Part shown: in pieces, positions 48,501-58,800 of the stretch | Position numbering within the stretch: the first letter of the stretch is position 1 | Layout of the letters: every line of letters starts with the position of its first letter | Assembly (NCBI GenBank): GCA_003342815.1 | Contig: PTEX01000032.1 | Span: forward strand, 4,585,329 to 4,649,328 | Source: Eudromia elegans | Taxonomy: Eukaryota > Chordata > Aves > Tinamiformes > Tinamidae | DNA: 64,000 bases | Direction: 5' to 3' | Notes under the pieces: generated by a model | What the model saw: the letters and a program-made list of their open reading frames with translations, nothing else | What the model was told of the DNA's origin: nothing | Database searches by the model: none | Program-made: the position numbers and the translations under genes

Positions 48501-51500
48501 ATACAAAACTCCATGCTTCCCTCTGACTTCCACCTTTAATCAGACTTTAAAAACATTCCACTTTTGTAACTGTCTACACAGCAGTTCTGTGCTTCAGAAT
48601 TATTTGGCTTTTTGAATAGAAGTGAACAGGTCAGAAGCTCCAATCTGAATATGGATTGCCTTCCAGCTTTGAAAGGAGATCAGTATGTACTTAACCATAG
48701 AACAAGGTCCAAAAAATCTGTTTGGAGCATTATGTTCTGCACCTTTAAGCTAACTTCCATCTTAAGTAAAAATTACTGTAGATTTTGGCTATTACCAAAT
48801 GCAGACAAGGTAAATACAGCCTAAATACACAGGGTGACATATCACTGTTCAAAGCCAGCAGTTGTACTCCACTGAAGATGAAATGAAGTATTCAAGGCTT
48901 TGTGCTTTTCTCAAATATATTTATATTTTCCCAAATATAAAGACAGAAGAAACACTAGAAGCCTTAGCATGAGAACTCTGCAGTGCACTGGGAAGGCTCT
49001 GCAGCATAATCTGCATCACTACCATATGCCACTTAACCTGCTTGATTAGACTGAGAGAAGCAAAGTCCTTAGCTCAGCTAACCTCCATTCCCCGTCCTTG
49101 TGTACACTGGCAACTTCCTCGCAATTTCGGCAAGAATTTGCCTCTGCACCTCTGGCCTTTCTTCATTTTCATAGCGTTCTTTGTCAGCATAGGACATATG
49201 GAACTAGGAACAGAAGTTAAGAGAGAACCAGTTACTCATGTAGCAGCAAGAATATTTCAAATATTCTGTTTGGAAACACTTTTATTGCCCACTCCTTGGA
49301 TGATCCAGGAACAATCTGATGTGAAAAGGTGTTTAAGATGATATTAAGAGAGATAGCAAGTACCAGACAAGCAGAATGCAATTCCTGAGGAGATGTTAAA
49401 TTTGTCTTTAGGTGCTTTTTTACCCTTAGCATTCAAGTATAGTGGAAAAGAAAAATTACATGAATTAGCTCAGATTTGTATGAGTTCTGAAAATTTATTT
49501 ATTGAAATTCAGTATTGAAATGCGAAAAGGCATTTTCCTTGTCTTTAAATTGAAGCAGAAAGCCTTCAGGAGAGAGTATCTAAATGCTCTAGGTGTCCCT
49601 GCCTGAAGAGGGGGATTGGACTAGATTATCTCTAGGGGTCCCTTCCAACATCAACCATTTTGTGATCCTGTGAATACATCAACAAGAAATGGAAAAGTCA
49701 ATTTGAGATCACAAATGTAACGTACTAGATTTGCTACCACTGGTGCTACTTCACACAACAGTATTTTTCATGCATATTATCATGAATAACATACCTGAAA
49801 CATTATTCAAGAACTTTACTTGTAAGAATCTGTTACCAGTTGTAATTTCCTATTTCTGTATTTTTCATAATAAAAGTAACAATCTATTTTCCATCACAGT
49901 GAAACAGTGTCACAGTTCTGCTGCAGTTTCTCTTTGCTGTGGTATTTATCTTTTATGCTGTTCATGACCAGAAAAGTGCAGAAGCACAGGTCTGCACACA
50001 CACCCGATTAAACCCTGGATGCTGTACACACAGCCACCGTCCGCACTCCCAGAGTCACACAGTGTCAGAATCTCAGCATGCGTAAAATAAAAACGGTTCC
50101 TCTATCTCCCACTATCACAAAGAGAAAACTGACAAATGAAACAAGCTTAGCGACTATGAAAGCGCCTACTCAAACCTGCAAAGGGCTCTCAGCAGGGCAC
50201 GCAGTGCTACAGTTCCAGAGAAACCACATGTTCCCATGTGTGCCACAGCGATGTGAGGGACAGCTGCCTCAGGGCAGCTCTACCCTCTACCACTACCCAT
50301 GCATCAGTTTTTGTCTATGCTGCAACATCTTCAACAGAGAGTGAAATCCCAAAGATGAGGTCCTTACTCAAAAACGTGCAATAAGGTTAGGCTGAATAAG
50401 GTCAGGATTAGCTCGCAATCTGTTAAATGCTTGGAGGTCAAAGACACTATAAATAATTAATAATCATAAATCTCATTATATGTAACATTAAAAATCCAAT
50501 TTTCTCCTGGAACACTTGAAAAGGCCGCTCCAGAAGTTAGTACCATGGCCAATTTAGATTATACTCTCCAGGGAGTCAAATGGTAAGTTGCTCTTTTTTC
50601 CAGTGAGCTTTAGGTCGCTTTCGGCCTCTTTAGGAAACAGATCAGTTGTCCAAAATTACTGGATTTTTGAGTTCTTTCTTTAATTTCCAATTTGCAATGT
50701 ACGAAGTGCTTGGACTCCTACCTTTTTATCTGGCTGCACTGGAAGAGTAAAAATAGACTTCCAATATGTCCACACGAAGAGCACGAACAGAATGTGGAAT
50801 ATTGTAAGATAGGCCACTAAAAATAAACAAATAGAAGAAGAAAACAATAACCTCTTAAGCAAAAGTTCACTCACGATAAGCATATTTCCAAACTTTCACA
50901 ATGACAGTAAAACAATACCAAAGAGTATTGTGTGTATCACATTCATCAGCACTTAGGAGACTTTAAAAAATGTGTTCTAGGAGAGCTTTCAGTAATCCCC
51001 TAGATGCAACATTAGCACATGAACTGCAGCATGCCCCAGAACAAACTTTATTTCAAAGACTTTAGGTACGAGTAAAGCATACAATGGCTCAGAAAGCCAA
51101 AGGACAACTCTCCTTTGGCTAAAATCTGTTCTTTTCTTAACACTCAAGATTCAATTAAACATTACCAGACAAATACAAAGCAGTATCATTTAAACACAGT
51201 AGTTTAACCACAAGAATAACCTGACTTTTCCTATTTCAGTTATAGTCGAAATCCTAGCAATTTCAGATTAAAGCAGTTACTCCTGCTGGAAAAAAATCCA
51301 AGATCCAAACACCTCCTAACTTCTCAGGCAGACAGAGAAAATTGGCATAAAGGCTAAACACAGGCCAACATAAAGGTCTGACACTTTCTGGTGACATGGC
51401 AAATGATCTGGGCTCATGAGACTGCGGCAGATTGTGGGATTGATCACATGAATCAATAATAATTCACTATTATGCTCCTACTAAATGCAGACATAGATCA

Positions 51501-52678
51501 GCCAGCTTTGAACTGTTATTTAGGGCGAGAAATCTTGCAACAGGTTTACTTCTGTTGACGCAATCCAGCAGCATGTCAGAGGAAGCTGATCTGGAGAGGC
51601 ACAACAGATTTGGCAAGTAACTTTTCTCTTTATGTTTTCCTGCTGAACAGTCATTAACAACATCCTTTCCATGACTCCTCTGCAAGAGTTTCAGCCACCA
51701 GGACAGCTCTGTCTTGTGCAAAGAGAATTTCCCTCCCACAGCAGCCTGGAAGATCTTTAGCATCTCAGCACTGGCCTCCGTGGGACAACAGCTTATACCA
51801 AGTACTACTAGCACACAGATCACAAGGGGGAATCGGTGTTTGCGGTTCAGCTTATAAAAACAGCTCTGTAAGGTCATAATAAAGAGAGGAAGGGTCTGAG
51901 GGCATATACAGAGAAGCGTGTGGAGGGTTTGGGGGAGGCGCAGGAAAGGTCGCTGCCTTTCAGGGATCCCCTGTGTATTACTGAGAATAACCAGGGGGAA
52001 TTCCCAACACAGCCCAGCGCATTCCTAGCAATACTCTCTGCATACTTTGGGATAACCTGCAGCTCCTGGGGGAAACCCTGAAGGAGTGAGTCAGTTTAGA
52101 AGGACTGGGAAAAGTTGTTTAGGGTTTTTTTTTTTTTTCCCCCCCAAATCCTTTACACTTTGTTCTGTTCCTGAACTGGCAGGGCCAGTGTTTAGGCACA
52201 CAGACACAGTGCCCTCCCATATCTCCCCCATGAACAGCTGCAGAGAAGTAAAAATACAAAGATGCTTCTTAAAGGGCATTTATTTTATTCTATTTATGAA
52301 TATCCTCACATAAGGACTAAATGCCAAAGAAAACTCACGTACCTTTTTCCACGGGGTTGCTCAGAGTCACTAAAAAAAAGAGAGAGAAAAGAAGGCGCTT
52401 ACGGCAGAGCCACGACCCCCGCGCAAGTCCCGCTCACAAACCTTGCCCTGCTTCTATAAATACGCGCTCGGAACCAAGCGGAGCCCCCCCGCGCCGCGCG
52501 GCCCCGCCGGGGCCCGCGGCCTGCCCGGGCCGGCGCCGCCGGGGCCGCCAGGCCGCTCACCCAGGCACAGCTCGCACACGTAGGCGTAGTAGGACCAGAG
52601 CACGACGAGGGCGATGATGGCGACGGGCAGCCAGGAGAAGGCCCGCTGGCAGCACCGCAGCCCCCGCGACAGCGCCAT
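37361..52678 (-). CDS. ZDHHC15: ZDHHC15, DHHC palmitoyltransferase (11 exons, 345 aa as modelled)
   Basis: Join (minus): 52561-52678, 52343-52369, 50722-50816, 49083-49203, 48199-48268, 47569-47601, 46378-46498, 44282-44414, 42963-43089, 42211-42320, 37361-37443. The total is 1,038 bases, all phases agree and all introns are GT-AG. The protein is a four-helix membrane S-acyltransferase: helices at about residues 15-35, 49-68, 165-188 and 205-227. The cysteine-rich zinc domain runs from about residue 121 to 165, with DHHC at 150-153 (Cys153 is the acyl-enzyme). A TTxE-like STLE follows at 237-240 and NGFNLGF comes after it. Human ZDHHC15 has 337 aa and is collinear to about residue 318. It acts at the Golgi, where it palmitoylates neuronal and sorting proteins such as PSD-95 and the mannose-6-phosphate receptors. 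The start is placed at MALS (G at -3 and +4). An in-frame ATG at 52,720 would add 14 residues. The terminal exon is less certain. Confidence 0.93.
37444..42210 (-). other. ZDHHC15: ZDHHC15 intron 10
   Basis: At 4.8 kb this is the longest intron of the gene. No exon with similarity to the mammalian C-terminus was found in it. It contains A-rich tracts (39.93-39.98 kb), an AT-rich run near 41.60-41.63 kb and short chance frames. Confidence 0.6.
42211..42320 (-). CDS. ZDHHC15: ZDHHC15 coding exon 10
   Basis: Encodes residues 282-318 of the cytosolic C-terminal tail, including [24 protein letters not shown] and ending EEPH plus one base. The mammalian protein has the same [11 protein letters not shown] segment, which places the exon firmly. 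The donor is gtaagg. Confidence 0.9.
42530..42566. repeat. poly(T) run, 37 bases
   Basis: A pure T-run in ZDHHC15 intron 9, on the transcribed strand a run of A. It starts about 210 bases after exon 10 on the plus strand. No retrocopy body is visible beside it. Confidence 0.9.
42963..43089 (-). CDS. ZDHHC15: ZDHHC15 coding exon 9
   Basis: Encodes residues 240-281: the Glu of the TTxE-like motif, then [20 protein letters not shown] and [19 protein letters not shown]. The NGFNLGF/NxxQVFG region is the conserved C-terminal motif of the ZDHHC2/15/20 group. The donor is gtaagt. Confidence 0.95.
44282..44414 (-). CDS. ZDHHC15: ZDHHC15 coding exon 8
   Basis: Encodes residues 196-239, with the fourth membrane helix ([20 protein letters not shown]) and the start of the STLE motif. 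Human has VRSKFHV where this has GRSKFHV, and TTLE where this has STLE. The acceptor is ttgcag, the donor gtaata. Confidence 0.95.
44782..44941. repeat. diverged direct repeat, copy A
   Basis: Shares ordered blocks with copy B at 46,004-46,156: a pyrimidine run and cagtgaagtgtg, then aagcttgtgattagtttcaaa, then gatacacac-attc, then tttatacaagagaagg and a cttctcttcc end. The copies differ at many sites and have small gaps. Either a local tandem-type duplication or two copies of an unnamed dispersed repeat. Confidence 0.65.
46004..46156. repeat. diverged direct repeat, copy B
   Basis: Matching blocks to copy A: cagtgaggtgtg, aaacttgtgattggcttcaaa, gatacacatatcattc, tttgcacaagaaaagc and cttcttttcc, in the same order and nearly the same spacing, about 1.2 kb away in the same intron. 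Confidence 0.65.
46378..46498 (-). CDS. ZDHHC15: ZDHHC15 coding exon 7
   Basis: Encodes residues 155-195: [20 protein letters not shown] and the third membrane helix on to KYFIKYWT. It completes the Trp after DHHCP and carries the last zinc-domain Cys. The donor is gtaagt. Human has SYFIKYWR where this has KYFIKYWT. Confidence 0.95.
47569..47601 (-). CDS. ZDHHC15: ZDHHC15 coding exon 6 (33 bp, DHHC exon)
   Basis: A 33-base exon that encodes [11 protein letters not shown] (residues 144-154) with the catalytic DHHC. The split codon reads ATA (Ile144), where the human protein has Met. The acceptor is cttttgcag and the donor gtatgt. Confidence 0.95.
47889..47918. repeat. A-run followed by (GA)6
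   Basis: Eighteen A then six GA units, a simple repeat in ZDHHC15 intron 5. Confidence 0.85.
48199..48268 (-). CDS. ZDHHC15: ZDHHC15 coding exon 5
   Basis: Encodes residues 121-143, [20 protein letters not shown] and VCA, with zinc ligands Cys125, Cys128, His138, Cys139 and Cys142 of the first CCHC unit. Human has AVRFCDRCHLIKPDR. The donor is gtaagt. Confidence 0.95.
49083..49203 (-). CDS. ZDHHC15: ZDHHC15 coding exon 4
   Basis: Encodes residues 81-120 of the cytosolic loop, [20 protein letters not shown] through [11 protein letters not shown]. It is collinear with human [20 protein letters not shown]. The donor is gttagc. Confidence 0.95.
49596..49674 (+). mobile_element. CR1 LINE 3' end fragment
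   Basis: Has the characteristic avian CR1 3' order: gaagagggggattggactag, then attatctctaggggtccctt, then ccaacatcaaccattttgtg and a final 'gatcctgtgaat'. It lies in ZDHHC15 intron 3, antisense to the gene. It is 5'-truncated and less diverged than the 12.7-kb copy. This is the clearest marker that the window is from a bird or close relative. Confidence 0.92.
50722..50816 (-). CDS. ZDHHC15: ZDHHC15 coding exon 3
   Basis: Encodes residues 49-80: the second membrane helix ([19 protein letters not shown]) and [13 protein letters not shown]. Human reads [18 protein letters not shown]. The acceptor is tttttag, the donor gtagga, and it ends in phase 0. Confidence 0.95.
51470..51877 (-). CDS. intronic open frame, 135 codons, secreted-like start (doubtful gene)
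   Basis: The frame lies in ZDHHC15 intron 2, same strand as the host gene. The product begins with a basic stretch, then a hydrophobic core (about residues 17-29, [13 protein letters not shown]) and a small-residue site near residues 34-38 (EASAE), which resembles a signal peptide. The rest (about 97 residues) has Cys, Leu and Ser but no family I recognise. The ATG has A at -3. It could be chance: several frames of this length are expected in 64 kb. Real coding status is not supported by any homology. Confidence 0.12.
   Translation of the reverse strand: MTLQSCFYKLNRKHRFPLVICVLVVLGISCCPTEASAEMLKIFQAAVGGKFSLHKTELSWWLKLLQRSHGKDVVNDCSAGKHKEKSYLPNLLCLSRSASSDMLLDCVNRSKPVARFLALNNSSKLADLCLHLVGA
52343..52369 (-). 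CDS. ZDHHC15: ZDHHC15 coding exon 2 (27-bp micro-exon)
   Basis: A 27-base exon that completes Val40 and encodes TLSNPVEK (41-48), the luminal loop after helix 1. Human has VTVLSPAEK at the same place with the same length. The acceptor is a T-run plus ag, the donor gtacgt. Introns on both sides are phase 1, so skipping would keep the frame. Confidence 0.93.
52561..52678 (-). CDS. ZDHHC15: ZDHHC15 coding exon 1
   Basis: Encodes residues 1-39, [20 protein letters not shown] and the rest of membrane helix 1 to YAYVCELCL, plus one base. Human reads MALSGGLRCCRRVLSWVPV at this place, after six extra residues. The N-terminal Cys pair is a likely self-palmitoylation site, by analogy with the family. 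The donor is gtgagc. Confidence 0.93.
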
Positions 52679-52796
52679 GCCGGGCCCCGCCGCCGCGGAA
52701 GCCCCGCCCGCCGCGCGCATCAGCGCCCCCCGGCGGCGCCCGGCGTTACCTCAGCGCGGGCCCGAGCCTCGGCCGGGCCCAACGGCCGGCGGGTCC

Positions 52797-52860
52797 TCCC
52801 CGGCACCGGCACCCTGTCCCCGGCACCTTGTTCCCGGCACCGGCACCCTGACCCCGGCAT
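52797..52860. repeat. GC-rich tandem repeat (CCCCGGCACC units)
   Basis: Repeated cccggcacc words in the larger pattern 'cccggcaccggcaccctg', 'ccccggcacctt', 'cccggcaccggcaccctg', 'ccccggcatcc', with a period near 30 bases. It lies in the upstream part of the ZDHHC15 island. Confidence 0.75.
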
Positions 52861-55800
52861 CCCCTCTGCTTTGTTGTCCGGCCGCCGGTGTCCCCGTGTG
52901 CTCCACCTGGCTGCTGCTCCAGCCCTTCTGCTCCACGGGGAGCCTCGGTCACACACACCAGAGGGCGAGACGCAAAAACCACCCGGAGGCCTCACAGCTC
53001 TCCCCGCAATATCCGTCTGTTGCCGTTCGATTCCGACCCGCACAGTCCTCTGCTAACACGTGTCACACGCAACTGCGTGAGCAAAGCAGCAAAATGCACC
53101 CTGAGGGGCTAGAAAGACTATGGCCGACACCAGCTGAGATCCCTCTGCCACTGTCACGGAGCCCCAGGCAGCCTGGCCACAGCAGGAAGCCGTGCCAATT
53201 CTCACAGCAATTCACCTGTTGCAGACGAAACCCGAAGGACGCGCGTTCATTTCACCAAAGAGCTGTCCAAAAAGTTGCAAGCAGTGGAAAATATTTAAAT
53301 ATATTTTCCTTTAAAAAGGCCTTTTGAAAATGTCGCAATTGGAAAATTCAGTTTATATTTCAAATCTTTATCATGAAACCATGCACAAAATACAGCAAGC
53401 ATTTTGAAATTATATTCCAATCCAGAAAATCAGAGTTTGGGCAAGTTACTTTCGCTGTTGACTTCAAAATCCTGCCAAAGCCTGAAACATGCAGAAGTCC
53501 CGAAAGAGAGAGCAATGGAAAAGCAAGCACAAACAGCAGCGAGCCAAACCCGTGCAGAGGACCGTGCGAGACGGCCCTTGGTCCAAGGCCAAACCTTGCC
53601 AAGTAGGACCGCTGGTCCTACTTTTGACTTGGTACATGTAAAATAAAGACATGTTTTCTTTTGTATCGACAGATATATTATACCTGGGTATATTCTATAT
53701 GGTTTTGCTCATCATTTGCTTATCACGTATGCAAATATACAAGAAACTGCGACCTTAAAAGAGAGCTAAAGACCTGCTTGCTTTCCCTGGTGATGTGCAG
53801 CAGGGCTCAGAGCTTGCCCGTTTTGTCATTTACTCCAGGCAAATGCAGCAGTCAGACCCAGGCGCTGTCACACCTACAGAGCTCGTGGTAACTACATGAA
53901 TCCTACAGCACACACTGAACATACCCAGTGCAGTGGGTTTGGGATCACAAGGGCTGCACTCCAGCCCCTACAGAATCGTTAGATGAAGCTTTTCCAGGAA
54001 CAAAAAATGACAAAGGAAATTAGAGAAAGAAGAGAGCTGCTCCAGAGACAGGCTGTAGAGAACTTAACTACTCCAGGAGCTGTCTTGTGCCTGCGTAAAG
54101 TGATCCTATGTGGCAAAATTTCTCTCACGTCACTACAAATGCAGTCATCTTGTTTATGAGAAGGGATACAAGCAACAGAGAGTGAACAAGTGCATTACAC
54201 CATTAGAGGGTGCTAGAGTCCATATAATAATATTCAACATCAAAATCCATCCACTGAATTGGAGAACTGATGGTTCTCCAGTGGGACAGGACATCGACCT
54301 ATATGAGTCGCAGTGGTAGCAACTGCACAGAGATAAATCACTGGGGAGGAGAAGTCATAATCTTGTTCTGTTGCCTTTATAGTCTTGCCCAAAATGTGTT
54401 TGAATCACCTCCCCCAAGACCGTTCTCAGTTTCTCCAGGATTATTCTATTTATTCCAGCACTGTTCAAAATCTGACCCAATGCACTCATGCTATGCACTT
54501 AGGTAAAAAGTCACACGAATGACCATAAATGTGACATTTCCTGATCTCTTCGTTATGTACCCAAAGTAACATCTTTTAAATAATAGCTTATGAATACTGT
54601 TCCATATCCTTTAAAGGGCGAACAATTTCCATTCTCTATAGCCACAATAACTCTTGCTTCCCCATCCTCCCTTTCCTGCCATATGCAATTACCAAGTGAA
54701 CCCTGAACCTTTATCCTGGACATTTCCTATCTGACACACGAGTAGCTGCATTAGTTGGCAGTAAAATAAGTCTCCTTATCTAAGTGATGGGCCTTTTCCT
54801 GTTGCAAAGGAGAAGGGGGACCTTCCTCACAAAGTGCCTTCACAGGAACAAAGTAGGTAGGGAGAGAAACATGCTGCATCCAGGCAGGGGCTTCTGCAAG
54901 GTCTTCAATCTCTGTATCTCTTCAGGATACCTTGCCCAATGTGGCATCCTCCAAGGAGAGGCTGGGATGGGATGGGAATCTAACGACAGTCCCTGGATTC
55001 CAGGGGAAGGACAAGTCCCACAGAGGTTAAAGCAAGTCCAAGTGCTGAATGTGCTGCTGCTTCCTTAGCGTTATTCGAACCTCGATCTTCAAAAGGTGCA
55101 TGACTTAGTTTTGGCACACAAAATTTCACTAGGGGAGTGCAAATGAGAGAAAATGCTGCTTTTCAGCGGTTTAAATCAGCTAAGACACAGATCCTAAAAC
55201 AAAGTAGGGATATTTCCTAAGCTAAATGGCTTCATCTGTTAAGCTCCAAATATAGCAAAGATACTCAGAAGGTTTCAAACAAGAATTGGATGATCTTTTA
55301 TAATGCGGTGGGCTGTCCAGTTTTACCGACCCCGACTATCAACCCTCCACGTTTGAGCCCAATTCCGTGCTCAGACACGCAGACAGAAATCCCTCTGCAT
55401 GCCTTGGGAAGAGCGTCATCAAACCTCTGATGGAGGATGACCTTTTTGTCCTGGATTCTTATGTTGATCCAGTTCTTATGTGAGCACTGCAGCAGGATAC
55501 AGAGTTTCCTATTTCTACAGCAATCTTCTCTGTGACTTTTTTCCTGTTTTGTCTGTTTTTCCCCCCTCATCCTATTGAGTTTTGAAATGAGATAAACAGA
55601 CTTAAAACCCTCAAATTATTTGCATTTCTTTTAAAATAGTTTAGAGCTTTGAGGCATTGGACCATGATGAAGCTCCTTCAAAACCCGGTCATTTTTACAT
55701 TTTTAACAAAATTCAGTGGCATTTGTCAAGAAGGAGATAGATACAGTTATGTGATTCGTTGGGGGTTCATTTTCAAGCAGAAAAAAACATCAGGTATGTA

Positions 55801-58800
55801 GTCAGCTCAGCGATACATGGAAGAACACAACATTTTTGTAAACCCACCAAATCTCACAAAATCTGCATGGACCTGGTGGACGTGATTTCAGAGCCGAGGA
55901 GCCATGCTGGGTGTAGGCAGGCAGCATATGCCACGGGTAATTTTTTAATTTCCTGGTGGCAGCAATTCTTACAGGTGCAATAGCAGGTTTGTTTATTTTT
56001 TGTTCTTCATCAGACCTTTTATTAACATTCTGCTAGACCCCTCAAGTGCACCTGGGTTTGCAGTGACTGAGCGTAACGGCATCTTTGCCCTGGGCTCTGG
56101 GAGACCGTGCATATGGATAGGGAACACAACAGATAATATGGATGCAAATTTCCAATTACTAGTTTTAGCCTAGAGGCAGTTCAGGGAGGACAAATCTCAA
56201 GGAAAGAGGGATAAGAGCATGAATGTGCTGTTAGTTTCTACTGAAGGTATAGACGTGAGCAGGCAGTGCATAAAGCATACAGTACTTACCTGTATACAGA
56301 GGGCAGAGGAAGGATGCACAGAGTCAAATCTGACCTGCAAATGTGGTGATCCTGTCATTACATGCAACATGCTTAATCTCAGGTATCAAACTCAAGTATA
56401 AGTGAAAAGCAGCATCCTATCGGATCCATAGGAAGAGGAGGGAAGTTATCAAAAATAAACACATGCTACCACTTCCAGGTGAAGAAAAAAAAAAATGAAG
56501 ACAGAGTACAAACTGATTTGGACTAATCACTGCAAGGAGGTGTCTTCCACATTGAGCTCAATGTTCTCTAGCTAGAGCTAGTACTAGCTAAAGGCAACTG
56601 TCTTTGGTCTTTTACTGTTTATGATTTTTTTTCTATCTTACTAGAGTTTTTTTTTTAAATGGCATTCATGCTGATATACTATGGAAAGACCTTATTGGAC
56701 CACAGAACAATCTGCCTCTGAAAGTAAAGCCTACCAAAAGACTGGTCAGATTTTGCACTTGTGCAGAGAGAGCACTCCTGAGGAGACTCTGCAAGACAAC
56801 TTCACCTCTCCCCTGGCATTCACATACATTACTAAGGGCAGTGCTTCAGGGTCTTCTCAAATACACTGCTGTCTCCCTGCCAAACTGCCAAGAGAAGCCT
56901 TGCAAGAAAAATAAGCTTCACTTGTAGGTACTTTTTAAAATCCAACATCATTATTACTGATTTGAGATTGTTTTGTACTCTTTTTTTCCACTGCTGTATA
57001 CCCAGCTGTTGGAGGATGCCCCAGTTCTATTCGCATCCAAATCTGATCCTTCCAAATCCATGTCAGTCTGGTAATTACTTTGACGACAGAATTAATTAAA
57101 TTGGATTTTTGGAATGAATTTCCTAATAGCCAGGATAGGAAGTCTGATATTTGTAATCAGCTATGTATCTGTTGCTAGGATACTGGAATTATTTGTTCTT
57201 TTGGGGAAAAAAAAAATCTAATGCCTCTTTTAAACTATGTACCCAAGATAGGCAGAAGTTCAGCTGCTCCTAGGAGCAATTTTTTGGTGCTGTCATGTAA
57301 GTCACATATAGCTCTTGACTCAGAAAATGTATAAAAAGACTACAAGCATTTACTTATATATCTATCAGATCATTTACCAACAAAATGTGATATAGCTGCT
57401 GAATATTCATTACCCTAATCCATGTTTTTGTTGTTACTCTATCTATGAGCTGCATAAACATAAAAAGCAACCACGCATTGCAGACACACAGGAGACACTA
57501 AACACCTAGTAGATTAGATGCAGTTTAGATGTAGTTTGCAAATCTGGTGATATAACAATGTTTGTCAATGATTTCTACAGGCCTCAGTGATGAAACTTTT
57601 ACCACCTTAATTAGAAACTTGAAAGGAGCAATTTTCAGTTTTTACACTTCAGATCATATTCTGAGTTTTCTGTCTGTAGCCTAGAAAAAATACTAAATCC
57701 TACTTTTTCCCTCTCTAGAGCACAACTTCAATTACTTTTAGTTTTTTTCTCTCATTTTCAGATGTCAGTTAGCCATATTGTAATTATTTAATACTTTGAT
57801 ATCTTTTCAAAAAGTCAATCACAAGCTTTTCCCAACTGTTTTTTTTTTCCTCTTTTCATGACATTCAACCACCTCAGCAGTGACAGATATATTCCATCAT
57901 AATTGTGATACATGTGAGGAGTTATCATCTCATGGTAATAATCTAGAGCTAGGTCTTCCCACCTGCCCTTGCCAGGCTCCTTCAATTACCTTCATTGCTC
58001 TCTACCTTTTTTTTGTTTTTAAATCTTTCCCAAACATAGCTTGGGAAATTACTAATTAATCAAAATTACTGATTTTGTTACAGTTTAAAAATTATGTCCA
58101 CCTTCTTTGTTATTATTTTGCCTCCAATTCCTGTGTACATTTCATTCACCTTCACATCGAATGGAGATGCTAGAAGCTACAGCTATATCTGATGAGACAT
58201 AATCAAAGCAATCAGAAGTAAAGACAACATTATCTGCAAATGTATATTCCTAAACTTATTTGCTACCTCCAAAGCATGGTAAAACCTAGTTGCACTAAAG
58301 CCGACTTCCAAAATCATGCCAAGATACAACTGAGTCCTGTTGTAACCCTGTAGAAAGCCACGTCACTAATGCATGTTCTCTTCCTACAGTCAGATTTCTA
58401 GATAAATGAATTTCATATAAAACTTGGGCACTTTTGGAAAGGTGCTATGAGCGTCTGCTTTAGTTTTCAATGTCCAGAGCACTAGTGCAGGGACTGCAGC
58501 CATCTCAGCCAGCCCTTGATGGTCCAAGGCCATTTTCCCTCTCTCCATACGAGCTGCAGCTAGTCTAGGTCCTGACCGCCAGCAGTGTAGGGGATGTTGT
58601 GAATTACAGCTGATGACCCTGAGAAAAATGCCATTTATCATCAATCCTCCATTACAGTCTGTGGGAAAAACAAAATAATTTTCTTGAAATGCTGTGTGAA
58701 AAACAAGCTTTGGCCCAAATTTTTCAGAACGTAATATAATCACTGGGTTTGCTCTCCTCTTGTAATGCCGATGAGCCCCAAGAGTACTCATAAATACTGG

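Larger units (their letters stand above)
52460..52900 (-). promoter_or_regulatory. ZDHHC15: ZDHHC15 CpG-island promoter
   Basis: Dense GC and CpG sequence covers exon 1, the 191-base first intron and the upstream DNA. No TATA box is seen. The island extends past the start into a CCGGCACC-type tandem repeat. Confidence 0.85.

Noticed and set aside
57790-57850. third, inverted copy of the intron 7 repeat (aagcttgtgattga word)
   Set aside because: Only one ~15-base word matches. The other blocks of the repeat are missing.
58390-58791. 133-codon minus-strand frame
   Set aside because: No recognised domain, ordinary composition, and no promoter or splice context. A frame this long is expected by chance in 64 kb.
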